This document shows, in pieces, positions 28,332 through 38,225 of a stretch of DNA of 64,000 nt. The DNA is from Rosettibacter primus (GTDB lineage: Bacteria > Bacteroidota > Ignavibacteria > Ignavibacteriales > Melioribacteraceae). The translations under genes and the position numbers were made by a program. The DNA lies in NCBI RefSeq assembly GCF_036860675.1, contig NZ_JAYKGK010000006.1, positions 1-64,000 on the forward strand. The letters are read 5' to 3'. Each line of letters begins with the position of its first letter. The stretch's first letter is position 1. The notes under the pieces were generated by a model. It searched no databases. It saw only the letters and a program-made list of their open reading frames with translations, and was not told the DNA's origin.

Positions 28332-30800
28332 TTATTCATGCGGTGTTAAGATTAATTTGTAAGGGGCATTTTTGCTGAAAATATTTTCATCCAGAGAAAT
28401 CTTTATATAATCCCCTTTCAACCACTTTAGAGTCATATCTCTATAATGCTTACTCATTAAATTTCCTGATTGTCCTGTTGGCATTATAAATTCCATATAT
28501 TCTGGTTTCCCAAAATCAAAAATATATCTCATTGAAGGTCCAAGATTATTTGCAAATGGTTTTTCTTTTAGAACTTTTAATTCATAATTGTTATCGTCGA
28601 ATAAAGCTGTAAATGAATACTCAGTGTTGAATATTGTTGTTCCATCCCCACCAATGGGAAAGGGGCCAATATCAATTAAATCATTAATAAAAGAAGCAAT
28701 GCCATGAAATGTGTGCTTAAAAGTCACTTGATGAATTTTTCCCCATTGCCATTTTGAAATATCTTTCCCATATTTTTTTTCAAGAAATATTAGTGCATCA
28801 ACCAGACTTTTTCTAATAATTTCATTTTTTGATTCAATTTGTTGTGTATGAATATTATCAAACAAATAAGAATTATCACTCTCAAGTAATTCAAGAATTT
28901 TTCTGTAAGGAATATTAGCAAGAAAAACATATTCTTTAATCAAATCTTTTCCGAGCTCGTCTTCAAAAATATTTTTAATAAGATAATGAAGAAATGCAGC
29001 ATAAATTGTAGGCACCTGGCTTTTTTCATTAAATTCATAATCCCAGTTGTTCAAAAGTTCAAGTGAGGTTTTCAAATTTTTTTCTTTCACTTTAACATTT
29101 AAAAAAGCATCAAGAATTTGTTTTGTTATTTTTTTTGCATAAGGTGAAATAAAATCAAGTTGATATTTCTTAAAGTCATTAACGGAATGAACATGTTTAG
29201 AAGTCAACAGCTCAGTAATTCTTTCAATTCTTGAAGATGGTTCCCAAATATTTGATATATGATACTTAAAATTCTTTACTGTTTTATTATTTGCTGAAGC
29301 AATAAAATTTTGTGATGGATTAAAAAGTTTCGGCATTTCTTCATAGGATACATAACCTTTCCAATCATTGGCACTTGTAGTTCCATCATAAATTAATGTT
29401 GGACTAATTGAATTTCTTAGTGGTAATTTTGCTGCGCAGATGTAACCAATATTTCCAAATTTATCTGCATAAATAAAATTTTGTCCGGGGGCGGTAAAAT
29501 ATCTTAACGCTTCTTTAAAATCATTCCAATGTTTTGATTTATTAATTAAGATTGAGGCATAAATTTCATCATTAAATTCTAATGCTGTCCATCTCATGCT
29601 TAAGTTTGCAAAAATTCTCCCTTCTTTCGGATAAAAAACATTGTAAGGATGAATATCAGAAATTATTGGTCCACGATGAGTCTTTTTAATTTCGAATACA
29701 TAATTAGATGAATCCTTTACTGCAAATGAATCTTTTTCAACAACTAAATTTTTCCACTGCCCATCTAAAAAATATTTTGTTCCAGTTGAATCAATTTTTT
29801 CTACATAGAAATCAGCATCATCAGCCATAACATTTGTCATTGCCCATGCAATATTTTGATTTTTACCAATTACAACTGACGGAATTCCCGGCAGTGTAAA
29901 CCCTTCCACATTTAAATCTTTACTTCTTATAATTACAAAATACCATTTACCTGGAGCTGAAAATGCAAGATGAGGGTCGTTGGCAATAATAGGTTTTCCT
30001 GAAGTAGACATTTTACCATTAACGACCCAGCTGTTTGATCCAATATGAGTCCCTGAAAAGCCAAAAAATTCTCTAAACTTTTTATCTGTTTCAAAAAAAT
30101 GTTTTGATATTTGTGCAAACTTTTCAATTGATTCAGGAATAATTGTAGGTGCATTTTGCGGGTAATTCGGAATTAATTCTTTCGCTTTTTCTGTACCAAG
30201 TTTTTGAACAATATTTGAAAAAGCAACATCTGACCACCAGCTCAAATTTAATTCCCATGCCATTAATTTAGCTATTATTAAACTGTGTTCAGGTTTCCAT
30301 GGATACGGGTCATATCCCAGCACATCAAATTCAATTTGATATTTCCCTTTTGATTCTTTTATAAATTCATTTACTCCTCTTGTATAAGCATCAAGAATTT
30401 TTTTTGCAACTGGATTTAAATACTTATAACTATTAAGAGCATTTTTATAAATCCCTATTGTTCGAAACATTTTATCGAATGCTATAGTCTTTTTTCCAAA
30501 TATTTCACTTAACCTCCCCTCGCCTGCGCGTCTTGCTATATCCATTTGAAATAATCTTTCCTGCGCATGTACATAGCCAAGAGCAAATGCAGCATCCTCA
30601 TCATTTTCAGCAATAATCATTGGTACAGCAAAAGAATCTCGATATATTTTTACTGTTGAGGTAATACCTTTAACAATTTTTTTACCATCATATTCAGGCA
30701 ATGATTTTTTAAGCATATAAAATGAAATAATAAAAAGAAAGAGAACAAAAACAAATAAAGAAGCAGATACGCCAATTAAAACTTTTTTCCATTTCTTCAT
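28332..30800 (-). CDS. Penicillin acylase family (Ntn hydrolase) protein
   Basis: 822 residues from the ATG at 30800, which follows AGAGAAG; an in-frame TTG at 30806 is less likely. An N-terminal hydrophobic segment (about 8-30) makes it a membrane-anchored or exported protein. The alpha chain region has TVKIYRDSFAVPMIIAENDE and AQERLFQMDIARRAGEGRLSE. The autocatalytic site is GSNSWVV, with the nucleophile Ser at about 255, followed by the DPHLAFSAPGKWY substrate region. Family members cleave amides such as beta-lactam side chains or acyl-homoserine lactones; the natural substrate here is unknown. Confidence 0.92.
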   Translation of the reverse strand: MKKWKKVLIGVSASLFVFVLFLFIISFYMLKKSLPEYDGKKIVKGITSTVKIYRDSFAVPMIIAENDEDAAFALGYVHAQERLFQMDIARRAGEGRLSEIFGKKTIAFDKMFRTIGIYKNALNSYKYLNPVAKKILDAYTRGVNEFIKESKGKYQIEFDVLGYDPYPWKPEHSLIIAKLMAWELNLSWWSDVAFSNIVQKLGTEKAKELIPNYPQNAPTIIPESIEKFAQISKHFFETDKKFREFFGFSGTHIGSNSWVVNGKMSTSGKPIIANDPHLAFSAPGKWYFVIIRSKDLNVEGFTLPGIPSVVIGKNQNIAWAMTNVMADDADFYVEKIDSTGTKYFLDGQWKNLVVEKDSFAVKDSSNYVFEIKKTHRGPIISDIHPYNVFYPKEGRIFANLSMRWTALEFNDEIYASILINKSKHWNDFKEALRYFTAPGQNFIYADKFGNIGYICAAKLPLRNSISPTLIYDGTTSANDWKGYVSYEEMPKLFNPSQNFIASANNKTVKNFKYHISNIWEPSSRIERITELLTSKHVHSVNDFKKYQLDFISPYAKKITKQILDAFLNVKVKEKNLKTSLELLNNWDYEFNEKSQVPTIYAAFLHYLIKNIFEDELGKDLIKEYVFLANIPYRKILELLESDNSYLFDNIHTQQIESKNEIIRKSLVDALIFLEKKYGKDISKWQWGKIHQVTFKHTFHGIASFINDLIDIGPFPIGGDGTTIFNTEYSFTALFDDNNYELKVLKEKPFANNLGPSMRYIFDFGKPEYMEFIMPTGQSGNLMSKHYRDMTLKWLKGDYIKISLDENIFSKNAPYKLILTPHE

Positions 30801-30917
30801 ATTCAACTTCTCTGGTTTACAATTCTAAATTTATAAAATTATTCAATGATGAGTTAACAACATTTCAATTTATTTTTTATTTTGCTTTTGCTAAATATAA
30901 TTTCATTAGGAGAGATT

Positions 30918-32204
30918 ATGATAGAAATTGCTGTTGCAAGTATAATCATAATTATGATAATAATTTTGTTGATGATTTATTCAATCAATAAAAAAATAAT
31001 TTCTTTCAATCAAGCAGAAATTAAAACAGAGTTCGAAAGAATTGACAGAGCTTTTAGGGATGAACTTTTTAGAAACCGTGAAGAAATTTCTAAGTCGTTA
31101 AAATCACAAAGAGAAGAATTAAGTAATTCAATAAATAATTTTGGAGAACTGCTATCAAACAGACTTTATGAAATTGCAAAGATGCAAAAAGCACAATTAG
31201 ACATTTTTGCAGACCAGTTATTAAAGTTAACACAATCAAATGAACAAAAATTCGATAAACTTCAAATGCGTGTAGAAGACCAGCTAAAAGAAATTCAAGA
31301 AAATAATTCTAAAAAACTTGAGGAAATGCGTCAAACAGTTGATGAAAAGCTTCATGCCACACTTGAAAAAAGACTGGGAGAATCTTTCAAACTTGTAAGT
31401 GAGAGATTAGAGCAAGTATACAAAGGTTTAGGCGACATGCAGGAACTTGCAAGAGGAGTAGGCGATTTGAAAAATGTTTTAACTAATGTTAAAACAAGAG
31501 GCACGTGGGGTGAAATTCAACTTGAAAATTTAATTGAACAGATACTAACACGAGAACAATATGAAAAAAATGTTATTACAAAAAAAGGGAGTAATGAAAA
31601 AGTTGAAGTAGCAATTAAACTTCCAGGAAGAGATTCCTTAAAAACAGAAACAGTGTGGCTTCCTATTGATGCAAAATTCCCAATTGAAGATTATCAAAGA
31701 TTGCTTGATGCACAGGATGCAGCCAATATTGATGCTATTAACGATGCAGCTAAAGGAATTGAAGCTCGCATAAAATCTGAGGCTAAAAAAATTGCTGAGA
31801 AATATCTTGACCCACCCAACACTACAGATTTTGCAATTATGTTTTTGCCAATCGAAGGGTTGTATGCAGAAGTTTTAAGAAGACCTGGGCTTGCTGAATT
31901 TATTCAAAGAGAGTATCGGGTTACAATTGCAGGGCCAACAAATCTTGCCGCAATATTAAATAGTTTACAAATGGGATTTAGAACTCTTGCTATAGAAAAA
32001 AGGTCGAGTGAAGTTTGGAAAATTTTAAGTTCTGTTAAAACTGAATTTGGAAAATTTGGTGATGTTCTTGAGGCAACTCAAAAGAAATTGCAGGAAGCAT
32101 CAAACAAAATTGAAGAAGCAACAAAATCCACTCGTAAAATAGAAAGACAGTTAAAAGATGTTCAGGTTCTTCCTCCAAATGAACAAATTAAATTGCTTGA
32201 ATAA
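30918..32204 (+). CDS. rmuC: DNA recombination protein RmuC
   Basis: 428 residues from the ATG at 30918, which follows GGAGAG; an upstream TTG at 30882 is rejected. A single N-terminal membrane helix (about 4-25) is followed by a long coiled coil (about 30-170) and the RmuC nuclease-like core: TRGTWGEIQLENLIEQIL, WLPIDAKFPIEDYQRLLDA and NTTDFAIMFLPIEGLYAEVL. The family limits chromosome inversions at short repeats. It is divergent from the acylase gene. Confidence 0.93.
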   Translation: MIEIAVASIIIIMIIILLMIYSINKKIISFNQAEIKTEFERIDRAFRDELFRNREEISKSLKSQREELSNSINNFGELLSNRLYEIAKMQKAQLDIFADQLLKLTQSNEQKFDKLQMRVEDQLKEIQENNSKKLEEMRQTVDEKLHATLEKRLGESFKLVSERLEQVYKGLGDMQELARGVGDLKNVLTNVKTRGTWGEIQLENLIEQILTREQYEKNVITKKGSNEKVEVAIKLPGRDSLKTETVWLPIDAKFPIEDYQRLLDAQDAANIDAINDAAKGIEARIKSEAKKIAEKYLDPPNTTDFAIMFLPIEGLYAEVLRRPGLAEFIQREYRVTIAGPTNLAAILNSLQMGFRTLAIEKRSSEVWKILSSVKTEFGKFGDVLEATQKKLQEASNKIEEATKSTRKIERQLKDVQVLPPNEQIKLLE

Positions 32205-32304
32205 AATTAGATTTATTTACCGATAAATTTCTGCACTTCGCCGATTTTTTCTTTATTCAATAAATTTTACTTCCTAATTTTCTTCAGAAAATTATGGAGA
32301 AATT

Positions 32305-33015
32305 ATGGCTTATTATTTAAGAACAAGAATTTTAATTGGTCTAATCCTTATAATCATCGGCTTTCTATTCATTCTAAATAATTACGGAATTGAAATTATT
32401 CCTGAAGATTTTCTCACATGGGAATATTTTTTCATCTTTGTTGGAATACTCCTATTTACACTTTCTAAAAATAAAATTGCAGGCAGTATTTTTATAGCTA
32501 TAGGACTTTTTAATTTAATACCTGAACTTTGGCCTCTAATTTTCGTTGTTATTGGTTTACTAATAATATTTCGAAGAAATAAAATTGGAAGTCATTACTG
32601 GAATATTCATAAATATAAAAGTTCATTTATGAGCAGAGAACCATCTGAAGATAAAACAAATAAAGGGAAAGAATTTCTCGAAGAAATATCTGTCTTTGGA
32701 GGCAGCACAAAAGTTTTACACACAGATAATTTTCGTGGTGGGAATATAATTTCAATATTCGGAGGTTCTGAAATTAACTTGTCTGATTGCATACTTGCAG
32801 AAGGTGAGAATGTACTGGAAATTACAGCAATATTTGGAGGTGCATCTTTAATTATTCCATCAAACTGGAAAGTCGAAATAGATGTATTGCCTATTTTTGG
32901 AGGTTTTGGGGACAAAAGAATAAAAACCCCTGACATTAAATATGAAGAAGGTAAAGTTCTTTTAATACGAGGTTTTGTTTTATTCGGCGGCGGCGAAATT
33001 AAAAATACTTTATAG
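32305..33015 (+). CDS. LiaF-like membrane protein (copy 1)
   Basis: 236 residues. The N-terminal half holds about four membrane helices (about 9-26, 42-58, 61-77, 79-92). The soluble C-terminal half is a beta-helix-like LiaF/DUF domain built on repeated IFGG and FGGS turns (SVFGGSTKVL, SIFGGSEINL, IFGGASLIIP). In Firmicutes LiaF restrains a cell-envelope-stress kinase. Here a second copy follows after 8 bp, then a LytS-type kinase and LytTR regulator, suggesting a common envelope-sensing unit. GGAGA precedes the ATG. Confidence 0.85.
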   Translation: MAYYLRTRILIGLILIIIGFLFILNNYGIEIIPEDFLTWEYFFIFVGILLFTLSKNKIAGSIFIAIGLFNLIPELWPLIFVVIGLLIIFRRNKIGSHYWNIHKYKSSFMSREPSEDKTNKGKEFLEEISVFGGSTKVLHTDNFRGGNIISIFGGSEINLSDCILAEGENVLEITAIFGGASLIIPSNWKVEIDVLPIFGGFGDKRIKTPDIKYEEGKVLLIRGFVLFGGGEIKNTL

Positions 33016-33023
33016 AGGATAAC

Positions 33024-33755
33024 ATGGAACGACATAATTCAAGACTGTGGCTTGGTTTAATTTTTATAATTATTGGAGCTTTATTACTAATTGATAATCT
33101 TGGCTTCTTTTATTTTGGCTTTCGTCATTTAATATTTTCATGGCATACTATTTTTATAATAATTGGTATTATACTTTTAACGAAATCAAGAAACAGTACC
33201 CCGGGAATGATTTTCTTAGTAATTGGTCTGTATGGACTTTTTAATCACATTTTCAGACCATTTTTTAATTTCACATTTCGAGATTTATTCCCGTTAATTA
33301 TAATTATCATTGGCTTGTATTTTATATTAAAAAGAAATGAAACAAAAAATGTTCATCAAAAAAATTTTAGACAACAACCTATTGATTCAGATAGTTTTCA
33401 AGAAATAAACAGTGATTATCTTGATGAAACTTATATTCTAACTCATTGCAATAAAAAAATTAAAACGAAAAACTTTAAGGGCGGAAGACTAACAATTATA
33501 GCTTCTGCAGTAAACATAAATCTCGTTGATTCTAATTTATCATCCGGCGAAAATATTCTTGAGATAACATGTCTTGCAGGAGGCTTCTCAATTTTAATTC
33601 CTAAAAACTGGAAAGTTATTACTAATGTAACAACAATATTTGGAGGATTAGACACAAAACAATACATAGTTGATAACTCCTTACCATTTGAAGAAGGATT
33701 ATTAATTATAAAAGGCACAATATTCTTTGGCGGCGGTGAAATTAAAAGTGTGTAA
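33024..33755 (+). CDS. LiaF-like membrane protein (copy 2)
   Basis: 243 residues, same plan as the preceding gene: membrane helices at about 9-25, 35-52, 57-71 and 80-97, a polar linker, and a C-terminal beta domain with THCNKKIKTKNFKGGRLTII, CLAGGFSILIPKNWKV and IFFGGGEIK. The closing FGGGEIK strand matches copy 1, so the pair arose by tandem duplication. The first FGG turn has been lost, hinting at divergence in role. GAGGA precedes the ATG. Confidence 0.83.
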   Translation: MERHNSRLWLGLIFIIIGALLLIDNLGFFYFGFRHLIFSWHTIFIIIGIILLTKSRNSTPGMIFLVIGLYGLFNHIFRPFFNFTFRDLFPLIIIIIGLYFILKRNETKNVHQKNFRQQPIDSDSFQEINSDYLDETYILTHCNKKIKTKNFKGGRLTIIASAVNINLVDSNLSSGENILEITCLAGGFSILIPKNWKVITNVTTIFGGLDTKQYIVDNSLPFEEGLLIIKGTIFFGGGEIKSV

Positions 33756-33761
33756 TAGTTT

Positions 33762-34808
33762 ATGATTAATCCATTTATTAAAAACAAAAGACTGCTTTTA
33801 ATTTATCTAATAATCTGGTTCTCAATTTTTTTACTGCACACAGTTATTCTTAATTGGTTCTTATCAATAAACTTGTATTCAGCTTTTATTGATAGTTTAA
33901 TATTCAACTTGCTCTATTTATTTCTTGGTTTGAGTGTATGGTATACAGTAAACTTCAATTCACTTGACATTTATTCGATTTCAAAAATATTTATAAACCA
34001 TATAGCCTCTGCTTTGATTATATCAGGTTTCTGGATTCTTATAGGATTTTATGTTACAAAAAATATTTTAGTAGATGACAATTTTTATCTCGTTTTTTTA
34101 AACAAATCACTTCTCTGGCGATTCATTATCGGCATAATGTATTATTCAATTCTTGTAGCAATTGACTATGTAATAATTTATTACAATAATTTTCAAGAAA
34201 AATTATTAAAAGAAGCAGAGCTCAAAACATTAATAAAAGAAGCAGAGCTTAAATCACTAAAGTATCAAATCAACCCACATTTTATTTTTAATTGTCTTAA
34301 TTCAATAAGTGCATTAACTATCAGCAATCCATCCAAAGCTCAGGAAATGACAATTAAGTTATCAACTTTTTTAAGAAATACTCTTTCAAAAAATGAACAT
34401 CAAAAAAATAAATTATCAGAAGAAATAAGTTATTCAAAACTTTATCTTGATATTGAAAAAATTAGATTTGGCGATAAATTTGATTTTATTGAAGAAGTTG
34501 AACAGGAATGTTATAATGTTGAAATTCCGAGCATGATTCTGCAGCCACTTTTTGAAAATGCAATTAAACATGGTGTTTATGAATCATTAGAAAAAGTTAC
34601 TATAAAACTTAAGTGTAAGAAAATAAATGAATATTTAAAGATTATTGTTGAGAATAATTTTGATCCTGACTCTGTTCCAAAAAAAGGTGAAGGAATAGGA
34701 TTAAAAAATATTCAAAACAGATTGAAATTAATTTATAATCAAGACAATCTTCTGAAAGCAGAAAAATCAAATAATAAATTTAGTGTAAACATATTCATCC
34801 CGGTTTAA
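33762..34808 (+). CDS. LytS-type sensor histidine kinase
   Basis: 348 residues. Four membrane helices lie within residues 10-140, then a short coiled coil. The His_kinase domain has the phosphoacceptor in YQINPHFIFN (His173), the N-box LQPLFENAIKHG and the G-box GEGIGLKNIQNRL. No extracytoplasmic ligand domain is present, so the signal may come from the membrane or from the LiaF-like partners encoded just upstream (6-bp gap). It should phosphorylate the LytTR regulator that follows after 2 bp. Confidence 0.93.
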   Translation: MINPFIKNKRLLLIYLIIWFSIFLLHTVILNWFLSINLYSAFIDSLIFNLLYLFLGLSVWYTVNFNSLDIYSISKIFINHIASALIISGFWILIGFYVTKNILVDDNFYLVFLNKSLLWRFIIGIMYYSILVAIDYVIIYYNNFQEKLLKEAELKTLIKEAELKSLKYQINPHFIFNCLNSISALTISNPSKAQEMTIKLSTFLRNTLSKNEHQKNKLSEEISYSKLYLDIEKIRFGDKFDFIEEVEQECYNVEIPSMILQPLFENAIKHGVYESLEKVTIKLKCKKINEYLKIIVENNFDPDSVPKKGEGIGLKNIQNRLKLIYNQDNLLKAEKSNNKFSVNIFIPV

Positions 34809-34810
34809 TT

Positions 34811-35563
34811 ATGAATGAAATTATAAAAACAATAATAATTGATGACGAAAAATTAGCAAGAGATATTATCAAAACATATTTAGAAAAGTATGATAATATT
34901 CAAATTGTAGCTGAATGTTCGAATGGCTTCGAAGCTCTTAAGGAAATTAATGAACTTAAACCAGATATTATTTTTCTTGATATTCAAATGCCAAAAATAT
35001 CAGGGTTTGAAATGCTAGAACTGCTTGAAGACCCTCCAATAATTATTTTTACAACTGCATTCGATAACTATGCAATTAAAGCATTTGAAGTTAGTGCAGT
35101 TGATTATCTTTTAAAACCATTTTCCGAAGAAAGATTTGATGATGCTTTAAAAAAAGCTATGAATTTAATTAAGAACAAAGATAATTCAATTAAAAAATTA
35201 GAATCACTTGCAAGAGCATTAGATGATAAAAAAGAATATTTAGAACGTATTGTAGTTAAACAAAATCAAAAAATAACAATTATCCCGGTTGACGAAATAA
35301 AATATATAGAAGCTCAGGACGATTATGTAATGCTTTACACCAGCAAAGGGAACTACCTCAAAGAAAAAACAATGAAATATTACGAAGAAAATTTAGACCC
35401 TAAAAATTTCATTAGAATACATCGTTCTTATATTGTAAAAATATCAAATATCAAACAAATAGATTTATTAGAAAAAGACTCTTACAAAATTATTTTAACT
35501 GATGGCACACATCTTCCAGTAAGCAAAAGTGGTTATCAAAAAATTACAAAACTGTTTAATTAA
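34811..35563 (+). CDS. LytTR-family response regulator
   Basis: 250 residues. The receiver domain has the acidic pair Asp11-Asp12, the phosphorylated Asp57 in FLDIQMP, Thr81 and Lys102. The C-terminal LytTR DNA-binding domain covers about 150-248 (KYIEAQDDYVMLYTSKGNYL, FIRIHRSYIVKI, LPVSKSGYQK). Such regulators bind paired direct repeats; no confident site was found upstream of copy 1 of the LiaF-like genes. Forms a two-component system with the preceding kinase. Confidence 0.95.
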   Translation: MNEIIKTIIIDDEKLARDIIKTYLEKYDNIQIVAECSNGFEALKEINELKPDIIFLDIQMPKISGFEMLELLEDPPIIIFTTAFDNYAIKAFEVSAVDYLLKPFSEERFDDALKKAMNLIKNKDNSIKKLESLARALDDKKEYLERIVVKQNQKITIIPVDEIKYIEAQDDYVMLYTSKGNYLKEKTMKYYEENLDPKNFIRIHRSYIVKISNIKQIDLLEKDSYKIILTDGTHLPVSKSGYQKITKLFN

Positions 35564-35578
35564 AATTTATTTACAAAC

Positions 35579-35609
35579 TTGATATACATTAATATGTTTA
35601 AGCTATAAT
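35579..35609 (+). promoter_or_regulatory. Possible promoter of the aldehyde dehydrogenase gene
   Basis: TTGATA (35579-35584), a 19-bp spacer and a perfect TATAAT (35604-35609). The spacer is longer than ideal. The leader to the ATG at 35684 would be about 68 nt. Confidence 0.35.
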
Positions 35610-35683
35610 ATTTTCCAGCTCATTTTTTCAAATTGAAGTTTGCATATGTTCTCTGTATTTTTAGTTAAAAATTTGAGAACAAA

Positions 35684-37267
35684 ATGAACTTTGACAAAGA
35701 TCTCCAATCAATCCAGGAAGCTCGCAACTTAGCTTCTCAAGCTAAAGAAGCACAACTCGAATTCAAGCATTTCAATCAAGAGCAGGTTGATAAAGTTATT
35801 AAAGCAATGGCTGAAGCTGGATTTAATGAAGCTGAAAGGCTTGCAAGATTAGCACACGAAGAAACAGGCTTTGGAAAAATTTCAGATAAAATTCTAAAGA
35901 ATCAATTCGCAACACGAGATGTGTATGAATCAATAAAAAATTTAAGAACCGTTGGGGTTATTGATGTTCAAAGAAACGGGAAAATTATTAAAATAGCTGA
36001 ACCGATGGGTGTGGTTGCAGCATTAATTCCGTCAACAAATCCTACATCCACTGCAATGTTTAAAGCGCTTATCTCGCTGAAGTGCAGAAACGGAATTGTA
36101 GCAAGCCCGCATCCTAAAGCAATTAATTGCACAATAGAAGCATTAAAAATATTATCAGATGCAGCTGAAAAAGCAGGCGCACCCAAAGGATTAATTCAAT
36201 GTATGACAATTCCTACACTTGAAGGAACAGAAGCATTAATGAAAGACAAAAATATTTCTGTAATTTTAGCTACAGGAAGCACTCCAATGGTTCAAGCTGC
36301 TTATAGCTCAGGTAAACCAGCTTATGGAGTTGGTCCTGGTAATGTTCCTGCATTTATTGAAAGAACAGCAAATATTAAAAAAGCAGTTGCTGATATTGTT
36401 TACGGTACTACTTTTGATAATGGTGTACTTTGCTCTTCAGAACAAGCAATGATTGTAGATAGACCAATTAAAGAAAAAGTGATTCAAGAAGCTAAAAAAT
36501 TGGGTTGTTATTTCTTAAACCCCGATGAAAAAAAGAAATTGGAAGATAGAGTTGCAAAGGGTGCCAGATTAAATCCAGAAATTGTTGGGAAAACTGCCAA
36601 ATGGATTGCTGATTACAGCGGATTTTCTGTTCCTGACAATACAACAGTTCTAATTGCTGAATGCTTCAAAGTAGGAAAAGAAGAACCATTATCAATTGAG
36701 AAACTTTCACCAATTCTTGCCTTTTATACTGTTGATGGCTGGCTTGAAGGTTGTCATCGTTGTATCGAATTACTCGAATTTGGAGGAATAGGACACACAT
36801 TAGCTATTCATTCAAATGATAAAGAAATAATTATGAAATTTGCTCTCGAAAAACCTGCTTTTAGGATTGTAGTTAACACACCTTCGTCACTTGGAGCTGT
36901 GGGATATACTACAGGTTTAATTCCTTCAATGACATTGGGACCAGGTACATGGGGAGGTTCAATTGTTTCTGAAAATGTTACTGCTTATCATTTAATTAAT
37001 ATCAAAACATTAGCCTTTGAAATTAGAGCAATTAATGAAGGAAGCGCTGTAAACTCTTTTGATATTCCTCAATTTACATCAAGAAAAGTTGAAAAAAGTT
37101 CACCTGGAAATTTTACAAAAATAATTGAAGAAAGATTGAGAGCTCGAGCAGGTAATCCACAGATAAATCCTGTTGGTAATGTAAGTAGAAAATCAGATAC
37201 ACAAAATTTAGGAGCTGGAATTACTGAGGAAGAAGTTAAGAAAATAATTAAGGAATTTAAGCTATAG
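35684..37267 (+). CDS. CoA-acylating aldehyde dehydrogenase, microcompartment type
   Basis: 527 residues. It oxidises an aldehyde to an acyl-CoA with NAD, like PduP/EutE. The N-terminal helix DLQSIQEARNLASQAKEAQ, the IPSTNPTS motif at 116-123, KCRNGIVASPHP, YGVGPGNVPAF and the catalytic Cys250 in TFDNGVLCSSEQ are all present. About 50 residues extend past the catalytic domain: a Gly/Pro/Asn-rich linker and a terminal helix (ITEEEVKKIIKEFKL, 513-527) that looks like a shell-targeting peptide. The only shell gene in the window is the EutN-like gene at 22118. The aldehyde substrate is not known. Confidence 0.9.
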   Translation: MNFDKDLQSIQEARNLASQAKEAQLEFKHFNQEQVDKVIKAMAEAGFNEAERLARLAHEETGFGKISDKILKNQFATRDVYESIKNLRTVGVIDVQRNGKIIKIAEPMGVVAALIPSTNPTSTAMFKALISLKCRNGIVASPHPKAINCTIEALKILSDAAEKAGAPKGLIQCMTIPTLEGTEALMKDKNISVILATGSTPMVQAAYSSGKPAYGVGPGNVPAFIERTANIKKAVADIVYGTTFDNGVLCSSEQAMIVDRPIKEKVIQEAKKLGCYFLNPDEKKKLEDRVAKGARLNPEIVGKTAKWIADYSGFSVPDNTTVLIAECFKVGKEEPLSIEKLSPILAFYTVDGWLEGCHRCIELLEFGGIGHTLAIHSNDKEIIMKFALEKPAFRIVVNTPSSLGAVGYTTGLIPSMTLGPGTWGGSIVSENVTAYHLINIKTLAFEIRAINEGSAVNSFDIPQFTSRKVEKSSPGNFTKIIEERLRARAGNPQINPVGNVSRKSDTQNLGAGITEEEVKKIIKEFKL

Positions 37268-37305
37268 AAAAAAATTAAATGTAGTTTTTATAAATATTAC
37301 TCTTT

Positions 37306-37485
37306 ATGCAAAATCACATTTATAATAACTGGAATATCAAAAAAGGAGATTATAAAAGAGACGAGTCAACAACCTGGAGATATCAAAAGAAAATTCAAAT
37401 AAGAAAAACAATTAAAAAAATATTATTTATAATTTTATACTGTTTAGTAATAGCTGGAATTGCATATTATATTTTTAATAATTAA
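37306..37485 (+). CDS. Small single-pass membrane protein (59 residues)
   Basis: ATG at 37306 to TAA at 37485. The first 39 residues are basic and polar with aromatic residues ([20 protein letters not shown]), followed by one membrane helix at about 39-57 ([19 protein letters not shown]) and a short NN end: a cytoplasmic basic tail plus a C-terminal anchor. No ribosome binding site is obvious. It starts 38 bp after the dehydrogenase stop and overlaps the end of lptB by 4 bp. The clear domain split favours a real gene, but only comparison could confirm it. Confidence 0.5.
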   Translation: MQNHIYNNWNIKKGDYKRDESTTWRYQKKIQIRKTIKKILFIILYCLVIAGIAYYIFNN

Positions 37486-38225
37486 GAATATCTATCGAGC
37501 TTGAATTTTTCTCCAAGGTATAATTTTCTCACATCGCTGTCTTCAGCAAGATCGTGAGCAGAACCTTCTTTGAATATTTTACCATTAATCAAAATATATG
37601 CTCGATCTACTATACTTAAAGTTTCGTGAACATTATGGTCAGTAATTAAAATTCCAATTCCTTTATGCTTAAGATTAGCAACAATGTTCATAATATCTTC
37701 AACTGCAATTGGGTCAATCCCGGCAAAAGGCTCATCAAGCAAAATAAACTTTGGGTTGGTAGCCAATGCCCGTGCAATTTCGGTTCTTCTTCTTTCCCCA
37801 CCGCTTAATTGAAAGCCAAGTGTTTTTCTAACATCTTTAATACCAAGTTCATCGAGCAATTTTTCCAAGCGTTCTTTTCGTTCTTTTTGTGAGATATCAA
37901 GCATTTGAAGAATAGCCATGATATTATCTTCTACTGTTAAACCACGAAAAATTGAAGCTTCCTGAGGTAAATAACCTATGCCTCTTTTAGCACGCTTATA
38001 CATTGGTTCATTTGTAATTTCTACATTATCCAAAAAAACTTTACCACCATTTGGTTTTATCATTCCTACGATCATATAAAATGTTGTAGTTTTTCCTGCT
38101 CCATTTGGACCTAAAAGTCCTACTACTTCTCCCTGCTGTACTGAAATTGAAACTTCGTTAACAACGGTTCTTTTCTTATAGATTTTTTTAAGATTTTCAC
38201 TCTTAAGTATTAATTCATTTCCCAT
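37482..38225 (-). CDS. lptB: LPS export ABC transporter ATP-binding protein LptB
   Basis: 247 residues; ATPase that drives lipopolysaccharide extraction from the inner membrane. Walker [10 protein letters not shown], the Q-loop region [21 protein letters not shown], signature LSGGERRR, Walker [12 protein letters not shown] and the switch His in ITDHNVHET are as in LptB. It overlaps the OstA-like gene by 11 bp. The membrane partners LptF and LptG are not in the window. Confidence 0.95.
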   Translation of the reverse strand: MGNELILKSENLKKIYKKRTVVNEVSISVQQGEVVGLLGPNGAGKTTTFYMIVGMIKPNGGKVFLDNVEITNEPMYKRAKRGIGYLPQEASIFRGLTVEDNIMAILQMLDISQKERKERLEKLLDELGIKDVRKTLGFQLSGGERRRTEIARALATNPKFILLDEPFAGIDPIAVEDIMNIVANLKHKGIGILITDHNVHETLSIVDRAYILINGKIFKEGSAHDLAEDSDVRKLYLGEKFKLDRYS

